The notes under the pieces were generated by a model. That model saw only the letters and a program-made list of their open reading frames with translations. It was not told the origin of the DNA and did not search any database. 64,000 nt of DNA, from the NCBI RefSeq assembly GCF_008801815.1, contig NZ_VZOX01000001.1; one strand, 5' to 3'. Made by a program: the position numbers and the translations under genes. Below, piece after piece: positions 44,169 to 54,193 of the stretch (within the stretch, counting starts at the first letter, position 1; each line of letters opens with the position of its first letter). The DNA comes from Edwardsiella anguillarum (GTDB taxonomy: Bacteria; Pseudomonadota; Gammaproteobacteria; Enterobacterales; Enterobacteriaceae).

Positions 44169-46718
44169 TTATTTTATTTCTCCCGGCACCCGACAAGGCA
44201 ATAATAATTGTTGTTCAGACTTAATTTTCTCAGGTACCTGACTAACACAATGAACCTGTTCACCCCATCCAACATTAATTTTCTCTCCAGCGACAACGCC
44301 GCTTAGCCATGCCAAGCCGGCATCGCCAACCATGCCAAGTTCACGCCCTTGTGCATTAGTGACACTGGCACCAAAAGGCGGCACCGTATTATCAGCCAAA
44401 CGCAATACAACAAATAAACGCGCACCTTTTAGCACTTCAAACTTACGATAACCAATTGCCCCCTCAGTCAATACCGACTCAACAACTGAGCGAGTTGCCT
44501 CCATATCCTCCGGCAATTTATTTAAGTCAACAGATGTCGTATTTCTGTAATAGCTATTCACATCCGTAACAACCCCAATCCCCCAGCGGTTGGTAAACAC
44601 GCGTCCGCCGTCTATGGGCACCCCACCAATACCATCGGTATCGACTAATAGTCGGGTGCCACCATTCACGCCCCCGGCATGCAGCGCGATCCCTTTCGTC
44701 GTTAATGTCGCACCGCCTGAAGCATTTAACCCAAAGGAAGTATAACCACGCTGTAGCGTTGAGAAATTGGCAGATAAATTAGCCAACGGACTGCTGTGAT
44801 TATAATAGCCACTGACCTGCCCCTGATTCCCCTGATTATCTCCAGTACTCAAACCGGCACTCACGTTGTAACTGTCCAGTCCCCCATTGAGGGAGTCACT
44901 ATAACCTGCGGTCTGAGTATATCGGCCAGCACTCATGTTACCACTATAGCTGACAGTACCGTTATTCCATGGAATAGAAAGGCGCATAAAAATAGAATCA
45001 TTATAAGCATCATTCGCCCCAGGAATATCACTGTTACGAGAGTATCTAGCGCGTGACGCAGAAATACCTGCAGATATATTTTTAATCCCGAAGACATCAA
45101 AGTAATTATTCAAAGATACTGAATAGTTATCTGACGAGCGTTGATCCCAATATGTTTGATAACTGTATTGCACCCCAATAGAGGTATTCCAATCATCAAA
45201 AGATTTATTCAAAGAAACGGTATACAGCTCCTTCTCTCGACCACGCAAGTTATTTCTATAGCGAGCATCGAGATATTGCTCCATCGTCATATAATTTCGC
45301 TCGGAGAATCGATAACCGGCGAAAGTGATATCTGCATTAGCTTCATCAAAGCGTTTAGAGTAACTCAGCCGCCAAGACTTCCCTTGCTTGGTACCAATCC
45401 CAGGCAGGTTGGCCACGGATTGAGTAACATCCACCGCGAGAGTACCCAGCTGGTATAAATCGCGACCAGCCCCCAGGGCCAAAGCATTATATTCCCCGGC
45501 AGCTACTGCCCCACCATAGAGTGACCAGGTATTATTGATCCCCCATGAAGCCTCTCCTGCCATAAACAGCGGGCCTTCCGTCGTATGATTACCATTGCGA
45601 GAACGACCTGAGAATAACTTGTAGCGAATTTGACCTGGACGCGTCAGATAAGGTACAGATGCCGTATCAACCTGAAACGTTTTCTTCTGGCCATTCTGCT
45701 CAATAATCTCTACATTTAAACGCCCACGTACAGAGCTGTCTAAGTCCTGGATAGTAAACGGACCCGCAGGAACCGTAGAGTCATATAAAATACGTCCTTG
45801 CTGGGATACAACTACCCGGGCATTGGTATCTGCGATGCCCGAGATCTGCGGCGCATATCCACGCAGTTTCGGCGGTAGCATGCGATCATCGCTTTCGAGG
45901 CTAGTACCAAGATAGCGCCAGGCGTTGAAGATATCTGAATTGGTATAATTCTCGCCCAATGTCAACTTAGCACGCCAGCGTGGAATCGCCCGATACATAT
46001 AGAAGCGGTTCCAATCAAACTGGGTATCGCTGCCCTGGCCGCTGCCTGAAATATGATTCACTGCACCCTGATAGTCAGCGCGCATACGCCACGAGGCTAA
46101 GTTTGCCCCTATGGTACCGTTATAGTTGACTGACTGGGATTGTCTCCCCTGATGAGGATTATTGGCCGTAGCGCTAATATTGTAATCCAGCAATAAGCCA
46201 GGGATTCCGTTATCCCAACGCGATGGCGGCAGCCAGGAGGCATCCGAGTACTCCATCCAAGCCTGTGGCATATTAATCGCCAAAATACCATTGGATAAAT
46301 CAGGGCGAAGCGTAACGCCTTTTAGCGCAGTTAAATCTGCACACTTTCCATCATCCCAGTAAGTCACTTTCTCCAGAGAAGACGCGGTCAACCCTATCAA
46401 CGTCACCATCTGTGGTGTCAGGCAGGCCTGCGGTAAAGCTTGTTCGCCATTTCGCGGAGCCGGACCTGTTTGATCCAAAAAAGAGACTGGCAGTGATGAA
46501 GGACTAATCGCTTGTCCATTAACCATAACCTGCATCTGGTACTGCCCAGGCATGATGTATCCGGCTTGAGAAAATCTTGAAAAATCAATATTTTTCTTAT
46601 CTGCTGCATCTAATACATCAGTATTAAAATCCACGGCGTAAGCGCTTCCTGCCCAAAGTGACAGCAAAACGGATACCGCAATTTTACTAATCGTGAACTG
46701 CTTATTATTTTTCATCAT
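44169..46718 (-). CDS. PapC-like outer-membrane usher, locus 2
   Basis: An 849-residue usher: signal peptide ending AYA, N-terminal domain (VDFNTDVLDAADKKNIDFSR), barrel with plug (LESDDRMLPPKLRGYAPQI, ARVVVSQQGRILYDSTVPAG) and two C-terminal domains with a cysteine pair (VHCVSQ, LLPC). It differs from the locus 1 usher and is AT-richer, in line with horizontal acquisition. Confidence 0.94.
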   Translation of the reverse strand: MMKNNKQFTISKIAVSVLLSLWAGSAYAVDFNTDVLDAADKKNIDFSRFSQAGYIMPGQYQMQVMVNGQAISPSSLPVSFLDQTGPAPRNGEQALPQACLTPQMVTLIGLTASSLEKVTYWDDGKCADLTALKGVTLRPDLSNGILAINMPQAWMEYSDASWLPPSRWDNGIPGLLLDYNISATANNPHQGRQSQSVNYNGTIGANLASWRMRADYQGAVNHISGSGQGSDTQFDWNRFYMYRAIPRWRAKLTLGENYTNSDIFNAWRYLGTSLESDDRMLPPKLRGYAPQISGIADTNARVVVSQQGRILYDSTVPAGPFTIQDLDSSVRGRLNVEIIEQNGQKKTFQVDTASVPYLTRPGQIRYKLFSGRSRNGNHTTEGPLFMAGEASWGINNTWSLYGGAVAAGEYNALALGAGRDLYQLGTLAVDVTQSVANLPGIGTKQGKSWRLSYSKRFDEANADITFAGYRFSERNYMTMEQYLDARYRNNLRGREKELYTVSLNKSFDDWNTSIGVQYSYQTYWDQRSSDNYSVSLNNYFDVFGIKNISAGISASRARYSRNSDIPGANDAYNDSIFMRLSIPWNNGTVSYSGNMSAGRYTQTAGYSDSLNGGLDSYNVSAGLSTGDNQGNQGQVSGYYNHSSPLANLSANFSTLQRGYTSFGLNASGGATLTTKGIALHAGGVNGGTRLLVDTDGIGGVPIDGGRVFTNRWGIGVVTDVNSYYRNTTSVDLNKLPEDMEATRSVVESVLTEGAIGYRKFEVLKGARLFVVLRLADNTVPPFGASVTNAQGRELGMVGDAGLAWLSGVVAGEKINVGWGEQVHCVSQVPEKIKSEQQLLLPCRVPGEIK

Positions 46719-46828
46719 TCACTCATTACACTGATATTCGGCAGACAAATGGACTCGCTAAATTAAAGCGGATTATGATTTAAATTTAATTTACAAGATA
46801 AAATATAATTGTAAAAATCCCCTTATTT

Positions 46829-47416
46829 TTATTCGTAATCAACCTTAAACCTTAACACAGCATAATAGTCCCCAGCCTGCAATGGCTTTCCATTTCGAAC
46901 CAGGCGCAATGTATAATCCAAGCTTTGCTCATTTCCATTTAATAACATAGGATGCATCACCTCACCAGATTTAGCCAGATATCCACTACTATCCGCTATC
47001 TGTAAATTAATACCCTGCGCCTGACCGATGACAGAAAACTTATCGCGACTCTCACCTTCCCGTCCGCTAAACGTTACCCGAATCCTACTACCGATAAATA
47101 TGTTACTACCGCTGCCAGCTAGCTCACAGTTGCGTAAGCGCAAACGAAATTTTTTTTCTGGACCGCTAAACGTATCCTGTAGCTCTCGAACAGGCGTATC
47201 CCCCATATAGATAGCCTGATACGTATCCTCCATCGCCAGGCTACAGGCAGGAGCAATAACTTGACCCGAGAAGTGGGCTCGTCCATGCCACCATACATCG
47301 CGTTCTCCCCAATACTCTGGCAATGACATTCCTGGCGCCGGAAAGACAGCGGATGTACCGGCTTGAGCATTAATACAGCTCAGGATAAAACCTAAGAATA
47401 CAATCGCTCTTTTCAT
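46829..47416 (-). CDS. PapH-like pilus terminator/anchor subunit
   Basis: A 195-residue pilin, the length of PapH, strongly similar to it: PGMSLPEYWGERDVWWHGRA, PACSLAMEDTYQAIYMGDTP, GPEKKFRLRLRNCEL, QGINLQIADSSGYLAKSG and the end AVLRFKVDYE. PapH stops pilus growth and anchors the rod. Start 47416 gives the PapH length; an in-frame ATG at 47431 is also possible. Confidence 0.9.
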   Translation of the reverse strand: MKRAIVFLGFILSCINAQAGTSAVFPAPGMSLPEYWGERDVWWHGRAHFSGQVIAPACSLAMEDTYQAIYMGDTPVRELQDTFSGPEKKFRLRLRNCELAGSGSNIFIGSRIRVTFSGREGESRDKFSVIGQAQGINLQIADSSGYLAKSGEVMHPMLLNGNEQSLDYTLRLVRNGKPLQAGDYYAVLRFKVDYE

Positions 47417-47485
47417 AATAAATAATGCCATATCTATCGAGGTAGCTATCAGGCAGCGATATCGCCGCCTGATAGCTAAAAAACA

Positions 47486-48013
47486 TTATTGGTAGGTAAT
47501 ATTAAAGTTAGCCACGGATGCAAAGTCACCCTCAGCCAATGTACCACCCGTAGCACTTTTAACCCATGCAGAATAACGCAGAATATTATCGCCAACCTTC
47601 AGTTTTTGTGCAGATCCAGCATTACCAAATGAGACTAAGCTGCCATCCTCACTAGAAATAACAATGGCCGTACCCGTTGAGCCCGTCGTTCCTAACTCGG
47701 TAGGCGCGCCGGTAATAGTAACGCCAGTAAATGTTACCTTGGCACTACCCGTCTGAGCCAGCGCGGTCGCATCGCAACCAACCAGTTTAATATCAATATT
47801 CTTCTTCACGGAAATGCCACCCGCCTCAAGATGGCTCTTCGAGATCTGACCAAAATCAATCGATTGATCGGCAGATTCCGGAGCAATACCACATGGCGCG
47901 GTAATTACAGTACCACTAAAATTCACAACCCCTTGCCCACTCGCAGCTTGGCTACCAAACGTTACCAGTGCGATGGTCATAGCTCCAGCTGCTTTAAAAA
48001 ACAACGTTTTCAT
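47486..48013 (-). CDS. PapA-like major pilin, locus 2
   Basis: A 175-residue pilin with a signal peptide ending SQAA and the two usual cysteines (APCGIAPES, KLVGCDATAL). It ends in VANFNITYQ, the donor-strand pattern of major pilins. AGGA upstream favours ATG 48013 over 48022. It is the first structural gene of the operon; the 69-bp gap to papH-like may hold a partial terminator, as in pap. Confidence 0.9.
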   Translation of the reverse strand: MKTLFFKAAGAMTIALVTFGSQAASGQGVVNFSGTVITAPCGIAPESADQSIDFGQISKSHLEAGGISVKKNIDIKLVGCDATALAQTGSAKVTFTGVTITGAPTELGTTGSTGTAIVISSEDGSLVSFGNAGSAQKLKVGDNILRYSAWVKSATGGTLAEGDFASVANFNITYQ

Positions 48014-48637
48014 TATACTCATTCCTTATATATCAATAGATAATATGTTATTGCGTTAGATTATTGCATAGCACACTCTCAGTCACTCACCGACGCTGAC
48101 CAATGAGCGCTGATTATTCTTTACAGAACATACAGTTAATAACCACCACAGCGATGATGCCTATACATATGGATCATTGTTTGAATAATGATCAAACAAT
48201 CATAAAGATTTCTTGTTACATATCTTCGGCTGAACTCAGCATAAACACATTTTTGTTTTGGTAAAAGCTTTTTACTTGATCTTTTTATCTAAAAACGAAC
48301 CTCACAGCAGAATTATCTGCTGATATATATCAAAAAAACAGGTGAAGCGAGCATTAAGAAAGCAAAGCGCGACATAAAACAAATACTTTTTTATAAAATT
48401 AAAAATAAAAAAATTATTTAGCTTTAGATAAATTACATAATACTTTTATAAAAATGTATAAACAGCGACATCATAACTAAAGAAATCACTTCCAATAGAT
48501 ATATACAAGTTCATTGTATAAATATGACGTATGACCTCTGTCCTCTGAGTTCCAATCTCTCTAATTACGATAAAAATATCTCGAGCAGAAAAAATAATAT
48601 GGCTTCTAAAATACATCTAATGCCGATTAAATATCAT
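48014..48637 (-). promoter_or_regulatory. papA upstream region with GATC sites and inverted repeats
   Basis: This very AT-rich region precedes the locus 2 operon. GATC sites occur at 48172, 48190 and 48288; the last two are 98 bp apart, close to the 102 bp between the GATC sites of the pap switch. The third reads TGATCTTTTTAT, similar to the GATC boxes of pap. The first two lie in nested inverted repeats: GATCATT/AATGATC and ATTGTTTGA (48176-48184)/TCAAACAAT (48192-48200). Dam/Lrp control is inferred from this layout. Confidence 0.5.
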
Positions 48638-48940
48638 TCAAAAGCGCGCTTTACACCGGTAAAAAAACACTCTTAAACCAACGCCAGAAAAGAAATACAA
48701 CTCAATCGCAATACCATATTTCTGGATGAAACGACTAAAATTTTGGCGAGTGATGCCGATCTTATGACCAGGCATCAGGTGAAGAAGCCTCAGGATGTAG
48801 GCATGTTTTACAAAAAAGAGAATAAAAGAAGTAAATTCCTGAAATGTTATTTTTGGATTTTTACCTAAATCAGACATCGCAGCTATGCGGCTGCCGGGGA
48901 TGCGCTGAAGGTCGATGATCCAGGACGCGCTACTGTGCAT
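48638..48940 (-). CDS. Hypothetical small protein upstream of pilus locus 2
   Basis: A 100-codon frame (or 79 codons from ATG 48877) at the right side of the papA regulatory region. The middle (GHKIGITRQNFSRFIQKYG) could form a helix-turn-helix, which would suit a local regulator, but I do not recognise a family and it has no good ribosome-binding site. It is not PapI-like. It may be non-coding. Confidence 0.3.
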   Translation of the reverse strand: MHSSASWIIDLQRIPGSRIAAMSDLGKNPKITFQEFTSFILFFVKHAYILRLLHLMPGHKIGITRQNFSRFIQKYGIAIELYFFSGVGLRVFFYRCKARF

Positions 48941-50169
48941 CTCTGCGCTGAAGGCGTCATTACCCGGGAGATCCTGTCAGCATAGCGCGCGGATCGCCAT
49001 CGCCAGGCTGTCTATTAACGATATGGCACCCGACACGCCATAGGGACCAGCCCCCTCCCCCTGCTTAGCCTGACACTGGAGACGATGTAACAATAAACGC
49101 GTCAGCGCCTTTCATCGGTAACTCTGTTGCCAGAGCAGGTAAGGCGATCCAGAACACACCGGGCGATGCGTTGCCGGTCAATGTGACATAGGGATACCAG
49201 CAGAAGATGACTCCGTTGCCATAGCCAATCCGTGACTCGTCGGAGGGCTTAGCGGCAGAGAACGCCCCCGGGCGAGCTCTGTCCAACCTTGCTCCGTGCC
49301 ACCGAGATGACCGCGACGCTCCCACGGTTAATCCGTGACGCCATGGCGACACTCTCGCTTATCAACGCGGTCGATTGGCGCCGCGATCCGCTCACCTTGC
49401 CGGACTCTTTAATGGCATCCCCTGCCTTATGCCTGCCAGCGCCGATGATCCCCCCATTTATACTCTGGGCAGCCGGGGGAAAACGTCGATGATTTTGGTT
49501 CTGGTTTCGCCACCTACGCCCGTGATGCAGAGCGTTGCTGTCGACGCTCCGACGCCGGCATCACTTGTCGAGATTGCCGCGCCTGTCTTTTTTTACCATT
49601 CTCCTGACGTGAATAGGTTAAATCGAGACGACGTCATCGCGCAGCGGCCCATGACTGCGCTCGCATTATCGACATCGGCAGCCGTCTCATCCTCCCCACG
49701 GGAAAACGTCGATGAACGGGCTCTTTTCAGCCTGACATGTCAGGGGGCGGCGCGCTGCCGGACTGAATATGATTGACTCCGAGCATCCCGGCGCTGACGC
49801 GTCGCGACATCGTCTGGCGCATGAATAATGTCGCGCTGCCGCACATCGGTTCTGTGGCCTCTATGGTCAATGAAGCGTCACGATGCGCAGCCCGCTGCGA
49901 TAAATCACCGACTCGTCGCCTTTTCAACCGATGCTCCCACAACAATTATTTTAACGACCGATACGAGACGGAAAGATCGATATGCACGGCAGAGAGCATA
50001 AGGTTCCCTTAAGCCTTGCAGGCTAGGCTATCGAGTTAAACCCGGCGACAACCGCGACACACTCGCATTGGCGCAAACGAACGCTTCCTTCTATAGTCTG
50101 GCGTTCGCCTGTTGCTGGCGAGAGCGGGCGTCATGCCCTTCTGTTCCGTTGTTAATTGAGCCTGTGTTA
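48941..50169. other. GC-rich stretch with probable gene debris
   Basis: No intact gene is supported between the island and ybjG. Coding-like composition is present but broken by stops in all frames. One plus-strand frame at 49480-49520 reads ENVDDFGSGFATYARD, resembling the DDFGTG loop of EAL phosphodiesterases, and upstream ATEMTATLPRLIRDAM is weakly compatible. A 16-bp sequence GGGAAAACGTCGATGA is present at both 49477-49492 and 49700-49715. This may be the remains of a decayed gene; the EAL reading is tentative. Confidence 0.3.
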
Positions 50170-50778
50170 ATGGAAGAGTTTAACCACACCCTGTTTCTGT
50201 GGATCAACGCCACACCGCACTCCTCCGGCGCGCTGATTGCGCTGGCCCGTTTTATCGCGCGGGATCTGATCCTGCTGATCCCGCTGACGATCATCGGCGG
50301 CTGGCTCTGGGGACCCGCCGGGCAGATCGCCGCACGACGCCGCCTGATCAGCCAAGCGACGCTGGCGCTGATCGTAACGCTGCTGCTGGCCCAAATCATC
50401 GGCGGGATCCTGCCCCATCCCCGCCCATTCAGCATAGGGCTCGGTCACCAGTTCCTGCCCCATGCGCCTGATAACTCGTATCCCAGCGATCACGGCTGCG
50501 CCATCTTCAGCTTTGCGCTGGCGTTTCTTTTCTGGTCACCGCGCAGGGGATTCGGCTGCGCGCTGATGCTCTGTGGCCTCGCGATCGCCTGGTCTCGCAT
50601 CTACCTCGGCGTACACTGGCCGCTGGATATGATCGGAGCCTTTTTGGTCGCGCTAGCCAGCTGTGGACTGGTTCAAATGCTGTGGCCACGCTACGGTGAT
50701 ACGCTGTACGGCGCGCTGCTGCGCCTGTACCGACAGATCTTCGGCTACGCCATCCGGCGCGGCTGGGTTCAACCCTGA
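50170..50778 (+). CDS. ybjG: Undecaprenyl-diphosphatase YbjG (PAP2 family)
   Basis: A 202-residue membrane phosphatase with the three PAP2 motifs: HPRPF, PSDHG and SRIYLGVHWPLDMIG. It recycles undecaprenyl pyrophosphate to the monophosphate carrier for peptidoglycan and other wall polymers. ATG 50170 (MEEFNHTLFLWINATP) aligns with the E. coli start. In E. coli it neighbours deoR, as here. Confidence 0.93.
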   Translation: MEEFNHTLFLWINATPHSSGALIALARFIARDLILLIPLTIIGGWLWGPAGQIAARRRLISQATLALIVTLLLAQIIGGILPHPRPFSIGLGHQFLPHAPDNSYPSDHGCAIFSFALAFLFWSPRRGFGCALMLCGLAIAWSRIYLGVHWPLDMIGAFLVALASCGLVQMLWPRYGDTLYGALLRLYRQIFGYAIRRGWVQP

Positions 50779-51125
50779 ATAACGCCGCGGCGCCTCCCGC
50801 ATGCGCTGACTCGATACCGGGCGCGCATGCCATCGCGGCGTTGGCGCCGCCCTCTCTCGCCCTAACCGTCTATGCCGTCAGCCTGTGACGGATAAAAATG
50901 TCACGTAATCATCAAAATTCGGCGTATCATGTAGAGGAATTAACACTGTCTGCGTCTGTCGCCACCGTGCTGTTCGGACGTAGCAAAATGCCTGATCCCT
51001 CCACCAAGGCGTCTATCGATATCAGGCATCGCCAGGGTGGCCGGTATGCCTTGTGCTGCATATTCCTGCGGCCCGCACGATGACCCGCCGCACGCCATTC
51101 ACGGAATCATTTAACGAGAGAGATT
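50779..51125. other. ybjG-deoR intergenic region
   Basis: This 347-bp gap has no gene. It contains an 8-bp inverted repeat GCATGCGC (50799-50806)/GCGCATGC (50823-50830) and a 6-bp hairpin CCGTCA/TGACGG at 50875-50891. It should include the deoR promoter. Confidence 0.5.
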
Positions 51126-51890
51126 ATGGAAGCCCGGCGTTACGATCGTATCAACCGCCTGTCCCAGGCACTGAAACGCACCGATAAGCTGCACCTGAAA
51201 GATGCGGCCGAATTACTTAATGTCTCTGAAATGACGGTACGCCGCGATCTGGCGGCCCAGAACAGCGACGTGGTGTTGCTGGGTGGCTACGTCGTGCTCG
51301 ATCCCAAGATCCATCAGAGCGTTCGCTATTTTGTCAGCGATCAGCAGGAGCGACGGGTCAAAGAGAAGCGCCACATCGGCGCCCTGGCCGCCCAGCAGGT
51401 ACAGGAGGATGACGTGGTGTTTTTTGACTGCGGCACCACGGTTCCCTTTATTATTGATGCGATTGATGAGCAGCGGCACTTTACCGGCGTCTGCTATTCA
51501 CTCAATACCTTTATGGCCCTTCAGAGCAAGCCCCACTGCAGGGTGATCCTGTGCGGCGGCCTGTTTAACCCGGACAGCGCTATTTTTGCCACCAGCGATG
51601 GCGTCAGCGAGCTGGACAACCTGTGTCCAACGCTGGCCTTTATCTCTGCGGCTGGCATCTCCGTACAGCAGGGGGCCACCTGTTACAACCTGGACGAAAT
51701 CGCGATGAAGCGCAAAGCGATGATGCGGGCAAACCGCACGCTGCTGATCGCCGACGCCAGCAAGTTTGGCGAAGTCCGCAGCGCCTGGATCGCGCCGCTG
51801 GAGAACTTCAGCGCGCTGATCGCCGATCAGGCGCCGCGCGGTGAGCTGAAAACGTACCTTAACGCCCATAAGGTTCAGTTGCTGTACTGA
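51126..51890 (+). CDS. deoR: Deoxyribose operon repressor DeoR
   Basis: A 254-residue DeoR-family regulator with an N-terminal winged HTH (LHLKDAAELLNVSEMTVRRDL) and a C-terminal sugar-phosphate-binding domain (FFDCGTTVPFIIDAID, SAAGISVQQGATCYNLDE, LLIADASKFGEVR). DeoR represses deoCABD and nupG and responds to deoxyribose-5-phosphate. GAGAG lies upstream of the ATG. An 8-bp GC hairpin (51900-51919) follows the stop. Confidence 0.93.
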   Translation: MEARRYDRINRLSQALKRTDKLHLKDAAELLNVSEMTVRRDLAAQNSDVVLLGGYVVLDPKIHQSVRYFVSDQQERRVKEKRHIGALAAQQVQEDDVVFFDCGTTVPFIIDAIDEQRHFTGVCYSLNTFMALQSKPHCRVILCGGLFNPDSAIFATSDGVSELDNLCPTLAFISAAGISVQQGATCYNLDEIAMKRKAMMRANRTLLIADASKFGEVRSAWIAPLENFSALIADQAPRGELKTYLNAHKVQLLY

Positions 51891-52801
51891 GGTCTCTTTC
51901 GCCGCCGTACGCGGCGGCGTCTCCCTCCGTCGGCGCGGTGTCGGCGGAGCTGGCCGTCCACACCTGCCGGCGTAGGGATTACTCCCCTTCCATCCCCCAC
52001 CTCATCCGCCGCCGCCTCTCCCCCATCATGGCTATCGCGGTTAAATAATCGCCACCGCTGTGTGAAATATCGCCTTAGCATTTCTATTTTAAAAATGTGA
52101 ACTGCTTTCCAGACAGCAATTTAAATCATCATACATAATATTAAATAATCCATGTTCGGTTTTTCCTATTATTCCTTTATTTGGATCAACGATAACGGTT
52201 GCTCTATTTTCAGTCACCTAGGTTAATAATTCACCGGGATTTAAATAAATTGACCATCAAAGAACAAATCTTTTAAAAACAAAGAATTAAAAACATAAAT
52301 AGAGCGTACCCTATAAGAGTTATTTCACCTGAACGCGATTGAGTTGAGGACGACGTCATAAAATCAGTTATGACATAATATATACAAATATTTACTTATT
52401 ACACTCCAGGTGTTAAAAAGCACAGTTTCGTTTGTTAAGTTTATGTTTTTCTTTTGACCAAAAATTCGGCAAATGACGGTAAAAAATAAATGAATATTGT
52501 ATTTGAGAGCCTGATCACGGACGTTTAAACTGTAAAAATATATCTTTGCGCCCGAAAAATGCTGTAGCACACCAACAAGAAAAGTTGTTTTGTGAACGGA
52601 TTCAATCGGTTCGCTGTTTAAATCAAACAGCGACCGGTTACTGTTTGTACTCTTTTTCGCGCAGCAACTTTATTTAACGGATTAAACTTTTTTCGTTTTT
52701 TTCATTAGGAATTATTAACTCACTCAGTTCCCTGATTGAGTGTCTGTCGGCCCGTGGGCGGGCAGACCGATCAGAACAAATGTGTTCAATTTGGAGACCC
52801 T
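51891..52801. promoter_or_regulatory. Long AT-rich leader region of sdaC
   Basis: This 911-bp region has no gene I can support. A CRP-like site TGTGAACGGATTCAAT lies at 52591-52606 and, directly after it, a 9-bp hairpin TCGCTGTTT (52611-52619)/AAACAGCGA (52625-52633). In E. coli sdaC is CRP-activated and Lrp-controlled; the long AT-rich DNA would suit Lrp or H-NS binding. The last 168 bp could be a long 5' leader. Confidence 0.5.
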
Positions 52802-54094
52802 ATGGACACCACTCAGACTGGTACTATTGCTTCTACCTCCGGTTCCAAGAGTGCCTGGCGTAAGTCAGATACTATGTGGATGTTGGGCCTGTACGGTACG
52901 GCTATCGGCGCGGGCGTTCTGTTCCTGCCGATCAACGCCGGCGTCGGCGGTCTGATTCCGCTGATCATCATGGCGATCCTGGCGTTCCCCATGACCTTCT
53001 TTGCACACCGCGGTCTGACCCGTTTCGTGCTGTCCGGCAAAAACCCGGGCGAAGACATCACTGAAGTGGTTGAAGAACACTTCGGCATTGGCGCAGGTAA
53101 GCTGATCACGCTGCTGTACTTCTTCGCCATCTACCCGATCTGCCTGGTATACAGTGTGGCGATCACCAATACCGTGGAAAGCTTCATCACTCACCAGCTG
53201 GGGATGACTGCACCGCCGCGTATCATCCTGTCCCTGGTGCTGATCCTGGGCCTGATGACCATCGTTCGCTTCGGTGAGCACCTGATCGTGAAGGTGATGA
53301 GCATCCTGGTATACCCGTTCGTTGCAGTGCTGATGATGCTGGCCCTGTACCTGATCCCGAACTGGAACGCCGCTATCTTTGACAGCGCCGCCATCGCCAG
53401 CTCTGCCTCCGGCAGCGGCCTATGGATGACCCTGTGGCTGGCTATCCCGGTAATGGTCTTCTCTTTCAACCACTCACCGATCATCTCTGCCTTTGCCGTG
53501 GCCAAGCGTGAAGAGTACGGCGATGAGCTGGCTGAGAAGAAGTGCTCCCAGATCCTCAGCTACGCTCACATCATGATGGTGCTGACCGTCATGTTCTTCG
53601 TGTTCAGCTGCGTGCTGAGCCTGTCTCCAGCCGACCTGGCGGAAGCCAAAGCGCAGAACATCTCTATTCTGTCTTACCTGGCCAACCACTTTAATACGCC
53701 GGTTATCGCCTTCGCTGCGCCGATCATTGCGTTCGTTGCCATCACCAAATCTTTCCTGGGCCACTACCTGGGCGCCCGTGAAGGCTTCAACGGTCTGGTG
53801 ATCAAGTCACTGCGTGGCCGCGGTAAGAGCATCGAAATTGGCAAGCTGAACAAAATCACCGCGCTGTTCATGCTGATCACCACCTGGATCGTCGCCACCC
53901 TGAACCCGTCAATCCTGGGTATGATCGAAACCCTGGGTGGCCCGGTTATCGCCATGATCCTGTTCCTGATGCCGATGTATGCCATCAACAAGGTACCGGC
54001 CATGCGTAAGTACAGCGGCCATATCAGCAACGTGTTCGTTGTTATCATGGGCCTGATTGCCATCTCTGCAATCCTGTATACCCTGTTCGGTTAA
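52802..54094 (+). CDS. sdaC: Serine transporter SdaC
   Basis: A 430-residue HAAAP-family proton/serine symporter with eleven predicted membrane segments. Matching blocks include MWMLGLYGTAIGAGVLFLPI, HRGLTRFVLSG, FSFNHSPIISAFAVAKREEY and FLGHYLGAREG. It imports L-serine, which SdaB next to it deaminates. ATG 52802 has GGAGA upstream. In E. coli sdaCB lies near 63 min, so its position between deoR and dacC is different. Confidence 0.95.
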   Translation: MDTTQTGTIASTSGSKSAWRKSDTMWMLGLYGTAIGAGVLFLPINAGVGGLIPLIIMAILAFPMTFFAHRGLTRFVLSGKNPGEDITEVVEEHFGIGAGKLITLLYFFAIYPICLVYSVAITNTVESFITHQLGMTAPPRIILSLVLILGLMTIVRFGEHLIVKVMSILVYPFVAVLMMLALYLIPNWNAAIFDSAAIASSASGSGLWMTLWLAIPVMVFSFNHSPIISAFAVAKREEYGDELAEKKCSQILSYAHIMMVLTVMFFVFSCVLSLSPADLAEAKAQNISILSYLANHFNTPVIAFAAPIIAFVAITKSFLGHYLGAREGFNGLVIKSLRGRGKSIEIGKLNKITALFMLITTWIVATLNPSILGMIETLGGPVIAMILFLMPMYAINKVPAMRKYSGHISNVFVVIMGLIAISAILYTLFG

Positions 54095-54106
54095 TAAAAG
54101 TAACAG

Positions 54107-54144
54107 CCCGGCCGGTGCGGTTTCCGCATCGGTCGTTTTTTTTA
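54107..54144 (+). terminator. Attenuating terminator between sdaC and sdaB
   Basis: CCGGTGCGG pairs with CCGCATCGG (one wobble pair) across a TTT loop and runs into eight Ts. It sits within the operon, so partial read-through to sdaB is expected unless sdaB has its own promoter. Confidence 0.8.
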
Positions 54145-54193
54145 TCCTGGCAACAGATTGAATTTCCAGCCTTGATAAATCATTGGAGGCGAT

